Under the pieces are notes generated by a model that did no database searches, was not told the DNA's origin, and saw only the letters and a program-made list of their open reading frames with translations. A stretch of 62,984 bases of DNA from JBBARC01 sp040400005 (lineage in GTDB: Bacteria > Pseudomonadota > Alphaproteobacteria > Acetobacterales > Acetobacteraceae). Location: positions 1 through 62,984 of the forward strand of contig JBBARC010000015.1 of assembly GCA_040400005.1 (NCBI GenBank). Direction: 5' to 3'. Numbering within the stretch: position 1 is the stretch's first letter; each line of letters begins with the position of its first letter. This document shows, piece by piece, positions 1 through 9,084 of the stretch. The position numbers and the translations under genes were made by a program.

Positions 1-32
1 TTGTGTAGCTTCGACCCTACCTGGGCAGTTAC

Positions 33-88
33 CTTTTTTCTTCAGAAAAAAGAAAGTCCTTGCTTTTTTGTATTCACTCGATTGCCCC
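33..88. repeat. Right arm of dispersed inverted-repeat element (partial copy D)
   Basis: The stretch contains a palindrome of the type CTTTTTTCTTCAGAAAAAAG followed by a T-rich tract and the terminus TTCACTCGATTGCCCC. It matches the right arm of the full copies near 9.1, 56.4 and 57.7 kb. The other arm would lie before the window or is missing. It sits directly upstream of the UDP-glucose dehydrogenase gene. Confidence 0.7.
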
Positions 89-161
89 CCAGCGCTTCCG
101 TCCCCGCCGCCCAACCGCTATAGCCACCCAGCGTTTTGCCCAATCCCAAAGGAAGTACCCC

Positions 162-1469
162 ATGCGCATAGCAATGATCGGCGGCGGCTATGTCGGCCTG
201 GTATCGGGCGCCTGCTTTGCCGAACTCGGCAACGATGTGCACGTGGTCGAAGCCGACCCCGCCAAACTCGCAAGCTTACGTGATGGCCGCATGCCGATCT
301 ACGAACCGGGGTTAGATACCTTGGTTGCCAGCAATGTTGCCGCTGGGCGTTTGTCCTTTGGTGATGATATCGCGGCTGCCGTCGCTGGCATTGATGCGGT
401 TTTCATCGCGGTGGGCACCCCGACCCGCCGCGGCGATGGCCATGCCGATTTGTCGTATGTCTATGCCGCGGTTGAACAGGTTGCCCGCGTGCTCACCGGC
501 TATACGGTGATTGTCACCAAATCCACTGTGCCGGTCGGCACAGGCCGCCGGGTGCGCGAAATTTTGGCCGAGGTGCGGCCAGATTTGGATGTCGATGTCG
601 CCTCCAACCCCGAATTTCTGCGCGAAGGCAACGCCATCGGCGATTTCATGCGCCCCGATCGCGTGGTGATTGGCGTTGAAAGCGACCGTGCGCAAAAAAT
701 GCTGCACCAGCTCTACCGCCCGCTGTATCTCATCGAAGCGCCGATTTTATTCACCAATTTGGAAACCGCCGAGCTGATAAAATACGCCGCCAACAGCTTT
801 TTGGCGATGAAAGTCACCTTTATTAACGAAATGGCCGATATCTGCGAACGCGCCGGTGCCGATGTGCACGATGTCGCCCGCGGCATCGGCCTTGATGGCC
901 GCATCGGCAAAAAATTCCTCCACCCCGGCCCCGGCTACGGTGGCAGTTGCTTCCCCAAAGACACCCTGGCGATGGTGCGCATAGCCCAAGATTACGGCGC
1001 CCCGTCGCGCCTGATCGAAGCGGTGGTGGGGGTGAACGATGCCCGCAAGGCCGGCATGGCGGCGCGCATTGTGCACGCGGCTGGCGGGTCAGTGCGCGGC
1101 AAAACCATCGCCATTTTAGGCCTCACCTTCAAACCCGAAACCGATGATATGCGCGATAGCCCGGCCATCCCCATCGTCGGCCGCCTGGTGGAAGACGGCG
1201 CCACCATCCGCGCCTTCGACCCCCAAGGCACCGACCAGGCCCGCCCGCTGCTGCCGCCAGACATTACCTATTGCCGCGATGCGCTGGATGCCGCCACCGG
1301 CGCCGATGTGCTGGTGGTGGTGACAGAATGGAACGAATTTCGCGCAATCCCACCGCAACGTTTGCACGCCGCCATGCGTGGCGATCTGATTGTTGACTTA
1401 CGCAATTTATACGAACCCGCCGCCATGCGCGCCGCTGGGTTTCGCTACGTCAGCATCGGCCGGCCATGA
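162..1469 (+). CDS. ugd: UDP-glucose 6-dehydrogenase
   Basis: Oxidises UDP-glucose to UDP-glucuronate with two NAD+, supplying acidic sugar for exopolysaccharide, capsule or lipid A decoration; cytoplasmic. Visible are the N-terminal Rossmann motif GGGYVGLVSG (residues 7-16), the VGTPT and STVPVGT motifs, and GGSCFPKD with catalytic Cys263; the C-terminal UDP-binding domain is complete. At 435 residues it has the usual family length. The start was chosen at the ATG preceded by AAAGGAAG; an upstream in-frame ATG would add 34 unconserved residues. Its stop overlaps the next start (ATGA), so it is probably co-transcribed with the GH5-like gene. A related nucleotide-sugar dehydrogenase specificity cannot be excluded by eye, but the motifs fit Ugd best. 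Confidence 0.93.
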   Translation: MRIAMIGGGYVGLVSGACFAELGNDVHVVEADPAKLASLRDGRMPIYEPGLDTLVASNVAAGRLSFGDDIAAAVAGIDAVFIAVGTPTRRGDGHADLSYVYAAVEQVARVLTGYTVIVTKSTVPVGTGRRVREILAEVRPDLDVDVASNPEFLREGNAIGDFMRPDRVVIGVESDRAQKMLHQLYRPLYLIEAPILFTNLETAELIKYAANSFLAMKVTFINEMADICERAGADVHDVARGIGLDGRIGKKFLHPGPGYGGSCFPKDTLAMVRIAQDYGAPSRLIEAVVGVNDARKAGMAARIVHAAGGSVRGKTIAILGLTFKPETDDMRDSPAIPIVGRLVEDGATIRAFDPQGTDQARPLLPPDITYCRDALDAATGADVLVVVTEWNEFRAIPPQRLHAAMRGDLIVDLRNLYEPAAMRAAGFRYVSIGRP

Positions 1470-2980
1470 TCGCCAATCTGCGCACTGCGGCAAAAACCCT
1501 GGCTGTGCTGGCAGCGTTGCACAGCACTGCGCACGCGCAAATCGGCCCCATGGCCTACCCAACGCTGGCAACCGCGCCCAACCCACGCGATTTCGTCACC
1601 CGCCAAAATGCCGATCTGGTGGCCGCCGAACAGGTATTGCGCTTTGGCGGCGCCAATATTTTTTGGCTCGGCCTGCGCAGTGACACCGGCCGCACCGCCG
1701 ATGCCCGCCTGCCCAGCGATTTCGAAATCATCAACGCGTTTGATACCGCAGCCTCCATGGGTATCAGCGTGGTGCGCGCCCGCACGCTTGCTGCCAGTGT
1801 TGGCTGCAAGCTGTGCGTGCTGCCCGCCCCTGGTGGCGCGGAAAACGAAACAACTTTGCGCGCCATCGACCATGTGCTCAAACTGGCCCGCGACAACGGT
1901 ATAAAATTTATCCTGCCCCTGGCCGGTGGCATCAGCGATTGCGCGCAGCCACAAAGTGCCGCGTTAGATGGCGATATCTGCGTGTTCGTGCGCGCCCATG
2001 GCAGTACAAATGCGGCGGATTTCTTCACCAACCCCGCCATCCGCGCCGATTTTGCCGCTCACATTCTGGCCCTGCTCAACCGGGTGAATGTGGAAACCGG
2101 CACGTTATGGCGCGAAGATCCCGCGATCATGGCGTTTGAAACCTGCGATGCTTGCGCACCGGCCAGCAACCCCGGCGCGGTCGGAAGCTGGACTGCCGAT
2201 ATCGCCGCGTTAATTCACGCCAACGATTCCCACCATCTGGTGCAAAGTGGCGCTTTTGCCAAACTCATCGGCGTGCCTGGCAGCGGCCCTCCTATCGGTA
2301 CCGCCGATATCGCCCCGGCCGGCGTTGATATCGTGGCGATCAGTCCAGATCCCGCCCATTTTAGCGCAGCAGTCGATGCCGCTAGCGCCGCCAACCGCCC
2401 CGTGGTGCTGGATAATTTCCCGTGGCAGCCAAAGATCTTTGCAACCCCCGATGATCTGCAAATTTTCCTAAAACGCATGTTAAAACGCCGCGATCTCAAC
2501 GGTGCCGTGCTCAGCGAGATGTCGTCGCATGCCGATACTGGCGGCTATCTTGCCGATAGCGCCGATCACGATCCTGTTGTGCCGCCAGCCCTCTACTTCC
2601 CCGGCATCACCACAAAAACCACCAACGCTGCCGATATGGAGTTGCGCGCCCGCGCCATCCGCCGATTCACCTATTCCATGAGCGGTTTTTTCATCACCCC
2701 GGCCTTCATCCGCCCCGGCCCGCCCGATATCGTTAGTGCAACTGGCGGCCGCATTGTCTGGCGCGGCTCGGCCGGTGCCAGCACGTATAGTATCGCGCGC
2801 GCCCCCGATGCCCGCATCAACGCGCCAAAATGGCAAACCCTGTGCGACAAATGTGCCAACGACCTTGCTGGTTTCTGGCAAGATCCCAATCGGGGTGGCG
2901 GCCCGGCCTGGTACCAGGTAACCCCGTACGATGCTAATAACCACGCCGGCCTGCCTTCTGCCGCGATCGAAAGCAAATAA
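1466..2980 (+). CDS. Secreted GH5-like protein, probably catalytically inactive
   Basis: The first 24 residues form a signal peptide ending AHA. The body resembles glycoside hydrolase family 5 of the mannanase type: GGANIFWLGL near residue 60, a helix with ISVVRARTL, then KFILPLAGG and the strand DPAIMAFET. At the acid/base site, where the family reads WE-x-x-NE, this protein reads FETCDA (D228, A229). At the nucleophile strand, where the family reads LEEFG, it reads LDNFP (D316, N317). Both catalytic glutamates therefore appear absent, so binding or a changed chemistry is more likely than ordinary hydrolysis. The C-terminus (about 415-500) looks like a beta-sandwich, fibronectin-like domain. 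It overlaps ugd by four bases, which suggests a role in the polysaccharide made with UDP-glucuronate. The fold assignment is by eye. Confidence 0.6.
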   Translation: MIANLRTAAKTLAVLAALHSTAHAQIGPMAYPTLATAPNPRDFVTRQNADLVAAEQVLRFGGANIFWLGLRSDTGRTADARLPSDFEIINAFDTAASMGISVVRARTLAASVGCKLCVLPAPGGAENETTLRAIDHVLKLARDNGIKFILPLAGGISDCAQPQSAALDGDICVFVRAHGSTNAADFFTNPAIRADFAAHILALLNRVNVETGTLWREDPAIMAFETCDACAPASNPGAVGSWTADIAALIHANDSHHLVQSGAFAKLIGVPGSGPPIGTADIAPAGVDIVAISPDPAHFSAAVDAASAANRPVVLDNFPWQPKIFATPDDLQIFLKRMLKRRDLNGAVLSEMSSHADTGGYLADSADHDPVVPPALYFPGITTKTTNAADMELRARAIRRFTYSMSGFFITPAFIRPGPPDIVSATGGRIVWRGSAGASTYSIARAPDARINAPKWQTLCDKCANDLAGFWQDPNRGGGPAWYQVTPYDANNHAGLPSAAIESK

Positions 2981-3027
2981 AAACAAACCCAAATTTTGGC
3001 CCAAATTTTACCAATACATAGTCGGGG

Positions 3028-3648
3028 TTACGCAACCACCGCGCGCTCAATCTCTGCCAACGCCGCTGCCACCGCCGCCACCATGGCGGCTGCCTGCGCC
3101 GGTGCATCGCTGCCCGTCATCCGCGCCCGCCCGCTCACCACACGCTGCAGCACCGGCACGTTCCGTCCAATGGCCGCATCCAGCAAGCTCACCCCAATGG
3201 TTGCGCGCGCTTCGCCCGCGGCCACATCGGCGTAAAGGGCGGTGAGTTCACTTTCCAGCACCAGATCAGCGCTCAGCCGGCTGCCCGGCCCGACCACGGC
3301 GGCAAAATGCCCGCACCCGGCAAGCCAGGCGGTCAACGCCGCCCCGACCGCATCGGCCGGCGGCACCAGCCATTCTTCGTAATGGGCCGCTGCCACCGAG
3401 CCATCCGCTGCGCGCGTCAGTAACCCGCGCGCCTCCACCCCCGGCCCCGCCACCATATCGCGCACCAGCAAAATTTTGCCGCGCGGGTCGGCCGGCATTA
3501 TGCTCGCCCGCACCGGCGCCAGCGGCCATTGCCGCCGCTCGGCGTACGGGCGCGATGGCAATACCGAACAGCCAACGGCGGTTAGGCACGTAAGCCCGCC
3601 CACGCCGCCCAGCACATGGCGCCGCGTGATGATCAAATTGCCCAGCAT
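3028..3648 (-). CDS. ABC-transport auxiliary lipoprotein (PqiC/YmbA-like)
   Basis: Putative outer- or inner-membrane lipoprotein of an MCE-type lipid transport system. The start was set at the ATG that overlaps the stop of the upstream MCE gene (TAATG); this gives an N-terminus with a twin-arginine stretch (TRRHVLGG) and a lipobox LTAVGC, Cys being the lipidated residue. The body (LLVRDMVAGPG, then SELTALYADV and a C-terminal helix ending in AALAEIERA) has the layout of the ABC_trans_aux family, which partners MlaD/PqiB-type proteins. It is the last gene of the mla-like operon and converges on the GH5-like gene. Confidence in the family comes mainly from context plus the lipobox. Confidence 0.75.
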   Translation of the reverse strand: MLGNLIITRRHVLGGVGGLTCLTAVGCSVLPSRPYAERRQWPLAPVRASIMPADPRGKILLVRDMVAGPGVEARGLLTRAADGSVAAAHYEEWLVPPADAVGAALTAWLAGCGHFAAVVGPGSRLSADLVLESELTALYADVAAGEARATIGVSLLDAAIGRNVPVLQRVVSGRARMTGSDAPAQAAAMVAAVAAALAEIERAVVA

Positions 3649-4655
3649 TACTTGCCCCCTTTGGGCGGTGCGCCCTGCCACAAAACCTGGCCCGGATCAC
3701 GCCGTATAGTTTCCGATGCATCTCGTAAATTTTGCATGGTGGCCCTGGTATCGCGCAAAATCGGCAGCAATTCGGCGCTGATATCGGCAACCCCGTGATC
3801 GGCCCGGGCGGACGCCGCCTGTAACGCCGCAATCAAGCCTGGCAATTTATCCAGTGCCGCGCGGGCCGCCTTAATTGTATCGCGGGTTTGCGGCCCATCG
3901 GCCAAATGCTGAAACGACGCGCCGGTTTGCTTTAATTGTGCCGAAAGCCCTGGTAAATCCGCCTGTTCCACCTGGGTGCGCAACGCGGCAATGGCGCCGC
4001 GCGCATCGGCAATGGCGGTGTGCGCATCGCCACCCTGATCCAGCTCGGCGTGAAGGGACGATACCAGCCCATCAACATTGGCAAACAGCTTGCCAAAATT
4101 TACCGCATCCAATTTAACCATAATATTGGTTAGCGTATCCTGCACCTGGGCAATGGTGCTGGGAATGGACGGGATATAATCATCCTCCGGCGCCCACGGC
4201 AGGGCTGCCACCGGGTGTTCCCCAGGTGGCACAAAATCCAGTTCCATATACATAACGCCGGTTAAACCCTGGCTTGCCAAATGCGTGCGCAAACCGGTTT
4301 GCACGGCAACTTTGGTCTCGGGCACCCGGCCCATCCGCTTGGGGTCGAGCTTAAAGCGCACCACCACCAGCCGGTAGGTGGGATCGCCAATATGCTGTTC
4401 TGCACTGGCCGGATATTCCGCCGCCACTAGGCCAATGTTGGTGATCCGCCCGAGCGTCACGCCGCGAAACTTGACCGGCGCGCCAACATCCAAGCCCTGC
4501 ACCGATTCACGAAAATAGGTTTCGTATTTGTGTCCATCAGATAAACGATTGCCGGTCAGGGCCAGCACCACGCCAATCACCATGGCAATGGTCAGCACAA
4601 TCAGCAAACCCACCCGAATATACAAACTGCGCGCCGGCATGCCGGTTGCCATCAC
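3648..4655 (-). CDS. mlaD: MCE/MlaD-family lipid-binding subunit
   Basis: Periplasmic, membrane-anchored substrate-binding ring of an Mla-type phospholipid transporter. One transmembrane helix (about 12-33, LYIRVGLLIVLTIAMVIGVV) precedes an MCE domain (about 40-125) with the typical VKFRGVTLGRITNIGL stretch and VYMELDF strand. The rest (about 160-335) is helical and coiled-coil-like, as expected for the longer MlaD/MCE subunits. Its start overlaps the end of the ATPase gene (ATGA), so subunits are translationally coupled. At 335 residues it is longer than E. coli MlaD and closer to the alphaproteobacterial and chloroplast TGD2-like type. Confidence 0.88.
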   Translation of the reverse strand: MMATGMPARSLYIRVGLLIVLTIAMVIGVVLALTGNRLSDGHKYETYFRESVQGLDVGAPVKFRGVTLGRITNIGLVAAEYPASAEQHIGDPTYRLVVVRFKLDPKRMGRVPETKVAVQTGLRTHLASQGLTGVMYMELDFVPPGEHPVAALPWAPEDDYIPSIPSTIAQVQDTLTNIMVKLDAVNFGKLFANVDGLVSSLHAELDQGGDAHTAIADARGAIAALRTQVEQADLPGLSAQLKQTGASFQHLADGPQTRDTIKAARAALDKLPGLIAALQAASARADHGVADISAELLPILRDTRATMQNLRDASETIRRDPGQVLWQGAPPKGGK

Positions 4656-5389
4656 AGTACCTCGCGGTGAAAAAACGCATGCACGCGCTTATCGGTGCTT
4701 TCGTCGCGCAATTTACGCGGGTCGCCGGTGGCAATCACGCCGCGCGCCGATTTATCCAGCATCAGGCAGCGATCGCCGATGGTCAGGATCGATGTTAATT
4801 CATGCGTCACCACCACAAAACTTGCCCCCAATTGGCGCCGCAGATCAAGGATCAACTGATCCAAGCCTGCCGATGTCACCGGATCAAGCCCGGCCGAAGG
4901 TTCATCCAAAAACAACAAGGGTGGGTCTAACGCCAACGCCCGCGCAATCGCCGCGCGCTTGGCCATACCGCCAGAAATTTCCGCCGGGTTCATCTCAACC
5001 GCATCGGAAAGCCCGACCAGCCCGAGTTTTACCCGTGCGATCGCCTCACGCGCATCTGGCGGTAAGTCAGTGTGCATTTCCAGCGGCAGCATGACGTTTT
5101 CCAGCAGGCTCATGCTGCCAAACAGGGCGCCGGCCTGAAACATAACGCCGATGCGCGTCAGCACCGCCGCATCGGGGGCTGCCATATCGTGGCCCAGCAC
5201 CATCGCGCGCCCGGCACTTGCCGGCTGCAGCCCAATCAACAAGCGCAAAAGTGTCGATTTGCCGCAGCCCGAGCCACCCAAAATGATAAAAATCTCGCCT
5301 TTGTTCACCTCAAACGAGACGTTTTCAAAAATCACCCGGGTGCCGAATTTACGCGCAACTTTGTCGGCCGTGATAATTACCTCGGTCAC
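4652..5389 (-). CDS. mlaF: ABC transporter ATP-binding protein, MlaF-type
   Basis: ATPase that drives the lipid transporter. Walker A GGSGCGKST, a signature ISGGMAKRAAIARAL, Walker B LLFLDEPSAGLDP and the switch His in VVTHEL are all present, with the MlaF-like DPVTSAGLD stretch. The start is a GTG that overlaps the permease stop (GTGA) and begins right before VIITADKVARKFG; a longer reading frame upstream of it has no ABC homology and runs through the permease gene. 246 residues is normal for the family. It lies between the permease and MCE subunit in the standard mlaE-F-D order. Confidence 0.93.
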   Translation of the reverse strand: MTEVIITADKVARKFGTRVIFENVSFEVNKGEIFIILGGSGCGKSTLLRLLIGLQPASAGRAMVLGHDMAAPDAAVLTRIGVMFQAGALFGSMSLLENVMLPLEMHTDLPPDAREAIARVKLGLVGLSDAVEMNPAEISGGMAKRAAIARALALDPPLLFLDEPSAGLDPVTSAGLDQLILDLRRQLGASFVVVTHELTSILTIGDRCLMLDKSARGVIATGDPRKLRDESTDKRVHAFFHREVL

Positions 5390-6501
5390 AGGCCCAGCCG
5401 ATAATACAGGATGGTAAAAATACCATCGATCACAATGGTTGCAAAAATCCCGCCCACCACGGCGCTGGTGGCAGCTTCCCCCACCGCGCGCGGGCCTTGC
5501 CCGGCACCAAGGCCTGTGCGGCAACCAATGATCGCCACCGCCGCGCCAAACCACAGCGCTTTGAACAGCCCGCCAAACAAATCCCCCAAGCGCAGTGCCA
5601 GCACCGATTGGTTCCATATGGCGACTAACGGGAAACCCATCATTACCATTACCGCGGCCATGCCGATCATCCCGGCGGCTTCCAAAATCAGCGCCAAGCC
5701 CGGCATCACCAGCATGGTGGCGGCAAGCCGCGGCAGCACCAGCATTGTCACCGGGTCCACCCCCATGGTGCGCAGGGCGGCAACTTCGTCGTTCACCACC
5801 ATAGTGCCCAATTCCGCCGCAAAGGCCGACCCGGTGCGCCCCGATAAAATAATCGCCGCCAGCAGCGGCCCCAATTCGCGCACCAGGCTCAGTGCTACCA
5901 AATTGATCACGTAAATATCGGCACCAAACCGCCGCAGCGGGATAGACGACTGAAACGCCAAAATCAGCCCCATCAAAAAACCCAGCAGCAGCACCAGGGG
6001 AATGGCTTTTACCCCGGCGGTATCAGCAAACGACATCATGTCGCGCGATTTAAACTGCCGGTGCTGCGCCGGCGCGCGCGCGGCCGCCACTGCCACCTCG
6101 CCGACAAACCCCAGGGCTGACAGCAATCCTTGCCAAACATCGCCTAACCCGACGATGATCGGGTCGCTATAGGGCGCCGGTGGTGCCGCCGGTGCGGGTT
6201 TTGCCGCCTCGCGCACGCGGGTCAGCAACGCCAAACTTTCAGCTTCCAGCCCAGTGATTTCGGCGGGTTTGCCGAAGGCGGTTTCGGCCGCACAAATTAG
6301 GGTAGCAGCAGCCGTATCAAACGCTGCCGGGGCGGCGGCGAAATCAAACCGCAACGCCCCCCCGGCGCTGGGCTTTGCTGCCATCACCCGATCCCACACC
6401 GTGCTCACGGTCGCCAAATCCAGCGCGGTTTTCGCGGTAATCGTCACATCGGCGCCGCCCTTTGCAATGTCCACGGCATCGGACTTCACGGCGCCGGTCA
6501 T
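5386..6501 (-). CDS. mlaE: MlaE-type permease with N-terminal STAS-like domain
   Basis: Inner-membrane permease of the Mla-type transporter. Residues about 1-105 look like a STAS domain (ITAKTALDLATVSTVWDRV, then a helix and ITGLEAESLALLTRV), followed by a Pro/Ala linker and the MlaE/TrnB-like permease (about 115-371) with motifs LVRELGPLLAAIILSGRTGSA and ALRTMGVDPV. In E. coli the STAS subunit is the separate protein MlaB; here it is fused to the permease, an arrangement common in alphaproteobacteria. Four-base overlaps on both sides (ATGA with the upstream membrane protein, GTGA with mlaF) show one transcription unit. Confidence 0.9.
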   Translation of the reverse strand: MTGAVKSDAVDIAKGGADVTITAKTALDLATVSTVWDRVMAAKPSAGGALRFDFAAAPAAFDTAAATLICAAETAFGKPAEITGLEAESLALLTRVREAAKPAPAAPPAPYSDPIIVGLGDVWQGLLSALGFVGEVAVAAARAPAQHRQFKSRDMMSFADTAGVKAIPLVLLLGFLMGLILAFQSSIPLRRFGADIYVINLVALSLVRELGPLLAAIILSGRTGSAFAAELGTMVVNDEVAALRTMGVDPVTMLVLPRLAATMLVMPGLALILEAAGMIGMAAVMVMMGFPLVAIWNQSVLALRLGDLFGGLFKALWFGAAVAIIGCRTGLGAGQGPRAVGEAATSAVVGGIFATIVIDGIFTILYYRLGL

Positions 6502-7178
6502 CGGCGCGCGTAGAGGGCTGCTGGCACGCCGATGGCCAGCGCCACCACACTGAGTGTCGTAAGCCCGGCAGGTGCGTGAGCGCCAAGGATGCCCATCAGC
6601 ACGGCCAGGCTCACCGCACCACCGGCCACCATGGCAAAGGCGGCGATTGCTGGCAGCACCAACGCCGGTAGCAACACCAAGCGCCCAACCGTCAGCGGCC
6701 CGGCACCACAGGCAACCGCTGCCCGGCCCAGGGCGGGGTCAAGCTTTTGCAACGCCGATCCCAGCATCAATGCCACCAGCAAGGCGCCAGCCCCCGCCTC
6801 GGCACCAAGGACAGTCGGATCGAAGGGCAGGGCGGCCGCTTGCGCAACCCGGCCAGCCAGAAAAATTGCCACACAAATCGCCGGCAATAGGGCTGCCGCC
6901 GCCAGCCACCCGGCTAGCCGCGCCGGCCATCCGCCTAGCCACCAGAATAGCCATGCCAACACCCCACCGGCCGACAACGCACCGCCAGCCACAATAGCAG
7001 CCGCGCCCGCAATGTGCAGCATGTCAGCGATGAGTGCCGGGGGCATCACCGCAAGCCGCAGCGGCAAATCGGGAGTCGTCAGCAGCAAAACCAAGGGTAA
7101 ACTGGCAGCCGCCAGGCTTGCCATCAGCCGCAGTATCATCGCGCCCGCACCTGGGCCCGTCGCGGCAGGTCTGGGCAA
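6498..7178 (-). CDS. ABC-permease-like membrane protein of unknown substrate
   Basis: About five or six hydrophobic helices span nearly the whole 226 residues. A stretch near residues 150-190 (GRAAVACGAGPLTVGRLVLL) resembles the EAA loop of binding-protein-dependent permeases, in which the ABC ATPase docks, but the canonical Glu-Ala-Ala is reduced to R-A-A. It could be a diverged or truncated half of a ThiP/FbpB-like permease. It lies directly after sspB and overlaps mlaE by four bases, so it is expressed with the lipid transporter, yet it is not a known Mla subunit. An in-frame ATG 13 codons downstream is an alternative start. Function not assigned. Confidence 0.6.
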   Translation of the reverse strand: MPRPAATGPGAGAMILRLMASLAAASLPLVLLLTTPDLPLRLAVMPPALIADMLHIAGAAAIVAGGALSAGGVLAWLFWWLGGWPARLAGWLAAAALLPAICVAIFLAGRVAQAAALPFDPTVLGAEAGAGALLVALMLGSALQKLDPALGRAAVACGAGPLTVGRLVLLPALVLPAIAAFAMVAGGAVSLAVLMGILGAHAPAGLTTLSVVALAIGVPAALYARR

Positions 7179-7180
7179 AC

Positions 7181-7702
7181 TCAGTCCCGCTTGCGGCGAA
7201 ACGCATCCAGGCTCACCACCTGCGGCGTCGCGTCAGGCATTGGCGTCGTATCGCTACTCTCGGGCACCGCCGGTGCAACCACCGGTGCGGCAACCTCGGG
7301 CACCACCGGCGCCACATACACAAACTGCAGGCCAAACTGCACCGAAGGGTCGGCAAACCCGGTGATTGCTGCCAACGGAATGGTCAGCGCCGACGGGATC
7401 CCGCCAAACGATAGCCCGATCGCCATATACCCGGCCGCGCCATCAACGATCAGATCGCGATACTGGTGCTGCATCACTATGGTCATGTCTTCGGGGTATT
7501 TTTCGCGCAACCGCGCCGGCACTACGCTGCCGGGGTGGTCGGTGCGGAAGGTGATATAAAAATGGTGCTCGCCGGGCAGCCCATATTTGGCGGCCTCCTC
7601 CAAGGCGCGCAGCACAACCCCGCGCATCGCCGCTTCCACCCATGCCTGATATGGCAAAAGTGCGCTCTCTGAACCTTGCTTGCCGCTGGTATCGTCCATC
7701 AT
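7181..7702 (-). CDS. sspB: ClpXP adaptor protein SspB, alphaproteobacterial type
   Basis: Delivers substrates such as ssrA-tagged peptides to ClpXP. The core (LPYQAWVEAAMRGVVLRAL, HHFYITFRTDHPGV-like strand, REKYPEDMTIVMQHQY, LSFGGIPSALTIPLAAITGFADP) is the SspB fold. After a Pro/Ala/Thr-rich linker the extreme C-terminus reads VVSLDAFRRKRD, the conserved ClpX-binding tail of alpha-type SspB. 173 residues is normal. The next gene begins immediately after the stop codon. An upstream ATG pair leaves one residue of uncertainty in the start. Confidence 0.9.
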   Translation of the reverse strand: MMDDTSGKQGSESALLPYQAWVEAAMRGVVLRALEEAAKYGLPGEHHFYITFRTDHPGSVVPARLREKYPEDMTIVMQHQYRDLIVDGAAGYMAIGLSFGGIPSALTIPLAAITGFADPSVQFGLQFVYVAPVVPEVAAPVVAPAVPESSDTTPMPDATPQVVSLDAFRRKRD

Positions 7703-7823
7703 ATCCCTCTGCGCCCTATTTATAGCGCGCCCAAGTCATAGCGCGCGAAGCCCACGACGACAATTCTGCGTGTGTGTCCCTTAATCAACCTCGCCCGGCA
7801 GCCTGCACCGCCGCTAACGACAC

Positions 7824-9029
7824 TCAAAAATCAGGAACCACCACAAACGCCGCCCGCCCGGCGGCAATCTCAATCACCCGGTCGATCAGCGGCAAAAACG
7901 GAAACCGCAGCATCGGCTGCGTGTCGGTCAAGGGTAATACGCAGCCCAGTTGCAAGGCGGCCAGGGCCGCCAGCACGCCCGGGTTGCGCAAACCCGCTGG
8001 CAGGCTGCCCCCAACTGGCACACCAAAGCGCCGCAGGGCCGATAGCAGCACCAGCAAGGATGCGCACTGCACCAGGGATGCGAACCGCATCCCATCCACC
8101 GCCACCGCCAGCAGCGCTAACGGGGCCAGCGTCACCACCACGGCCGCGGCGAGGCCAATCCAGTTAAACCGCAGCGCGCGGGCGGTAAGCACCAGGTTGA
8201 ACACGGTCGCCGGCAAGCACACGGCCAGGGTTACCGGCACGATCGCTGCATTCGTCGGGATGCCCCACAGAAACATCGCGCTGCCGCGCCGGTTAAACGC
8301 GGCATCGCGGCACAGGGTCGCCGCCGTCGCCATCTGAAACGGAAAATCCCCCACCAAATGCTGGAAATACGCCTGGGCCGCGCCGCTGTCGCAGGCGGTT
8401 TTGGTTTGGCCCAGCCAAGCGGTCACCACTACCGCCGGCAAAATCATCGCCACCGCCTGAAGTACCGGCCAGCGCCGGTTGTCGGCACGCAGCGCCGCCC
8501 AGGCATCAAAGCCGATCAGCGCCACCGCAATCGGCAGGTTCGATTCCTGAATAAGCACGGCAATCACCGCCAGCGCCGCACGCACACCAAGCCACCCGGC
8601 TGCGGCCGGCATCAGCAAACAGGGCAGCGCCAGCGCCAGCCCAAAATGCTCGCCACGCCCGGCCGTGTTCACTAGGCTGGCGAAACTGACCGACAGCAGA
8701 AACAGCACAACCGCCGCCGCCGCCCCCGTGTCGGTGCGCACCGGCCGCCAGGCGACGCACGCCAGCACTGCCAGCCACAGCGCGAACACACCAAAACACA
8801 CACAGGCGAGCGGCACATACCCATAGGGGGGTGGCGCGATCATGGCCAAAATTGTGCCAGTCACGCCGCGCTTACCGAAGCCGAAATGGTAATCGATCAC
8901 CAAATGCGAAACCGTGTAGAGCTGCGGCCAGCGCAGCCCAGCTAGCACGCCTTGCAGCAAAGCAAGCGGTATGAGCCAAAGTATCAGCCGGCGGCCGCGC
9001 GGCAGGGCAGGGTAACCAAACATGTTCAT
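7824..9029 (-). CDS. Polytopic membrane protein of unknown function
   Basis: 401 residues with about nine to ten predicted transmembrane helices. The N-terminus after the first helix contains a hydrophilic loop with HLVIDYHFGFGKRG, and another loop holds NTAGRGEHFG. Long periplasmic or cytoplasmic loops with conserved-looking acidic and His residues are reminiscent of GT-C or EpsG-like membrane enzymes, but no diagnostic motif was recognised. It stands alone between sspB and an inverted-repeat element that begins 56 bp upstream of its start. No function is proposed. Confidence 0.7.
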   Translation of the reverse strand: MNMFGYPALPRGRRLILWLIPLALLQGVLAGLRWPQLYTVSHLVIDYHFGFGKRGVTGTILAMIAPPPYGYVPLACVCFGVFALWLAVLACVAWRPVRTDTGAAAAVVLFLLSVSFASLVNTAGRGEHFGLALALPCLLMPAAAGWLGVRAALAVIAVLIQESNLPIAVALIGFDAWAALRADNRRWPVLQAVAMILPAVVVTAWLGQTKTACDSGAAQAYFQHLVGDFPFQMATAATLCRDAAFNRRGSAMFLWGIPTNAAIVPVTLAVCLPATVFNLVLTARALRFNWIGLAAAVVVTLAPLALLAVAVDGMRFASLVQCASLLVLLSALRRFGVPVGGSLPAGLRNPGVLAALAALQLGCVLPLTDTQPMLRFPFLPLIDRVIEIAAGRAAFVVVPDF

Positions 9030-9084
9030 CGCGGCGGTGATGAATGCAAGGCGCCAGTGACGTCAAGCTGGGCACGTCACGCGC

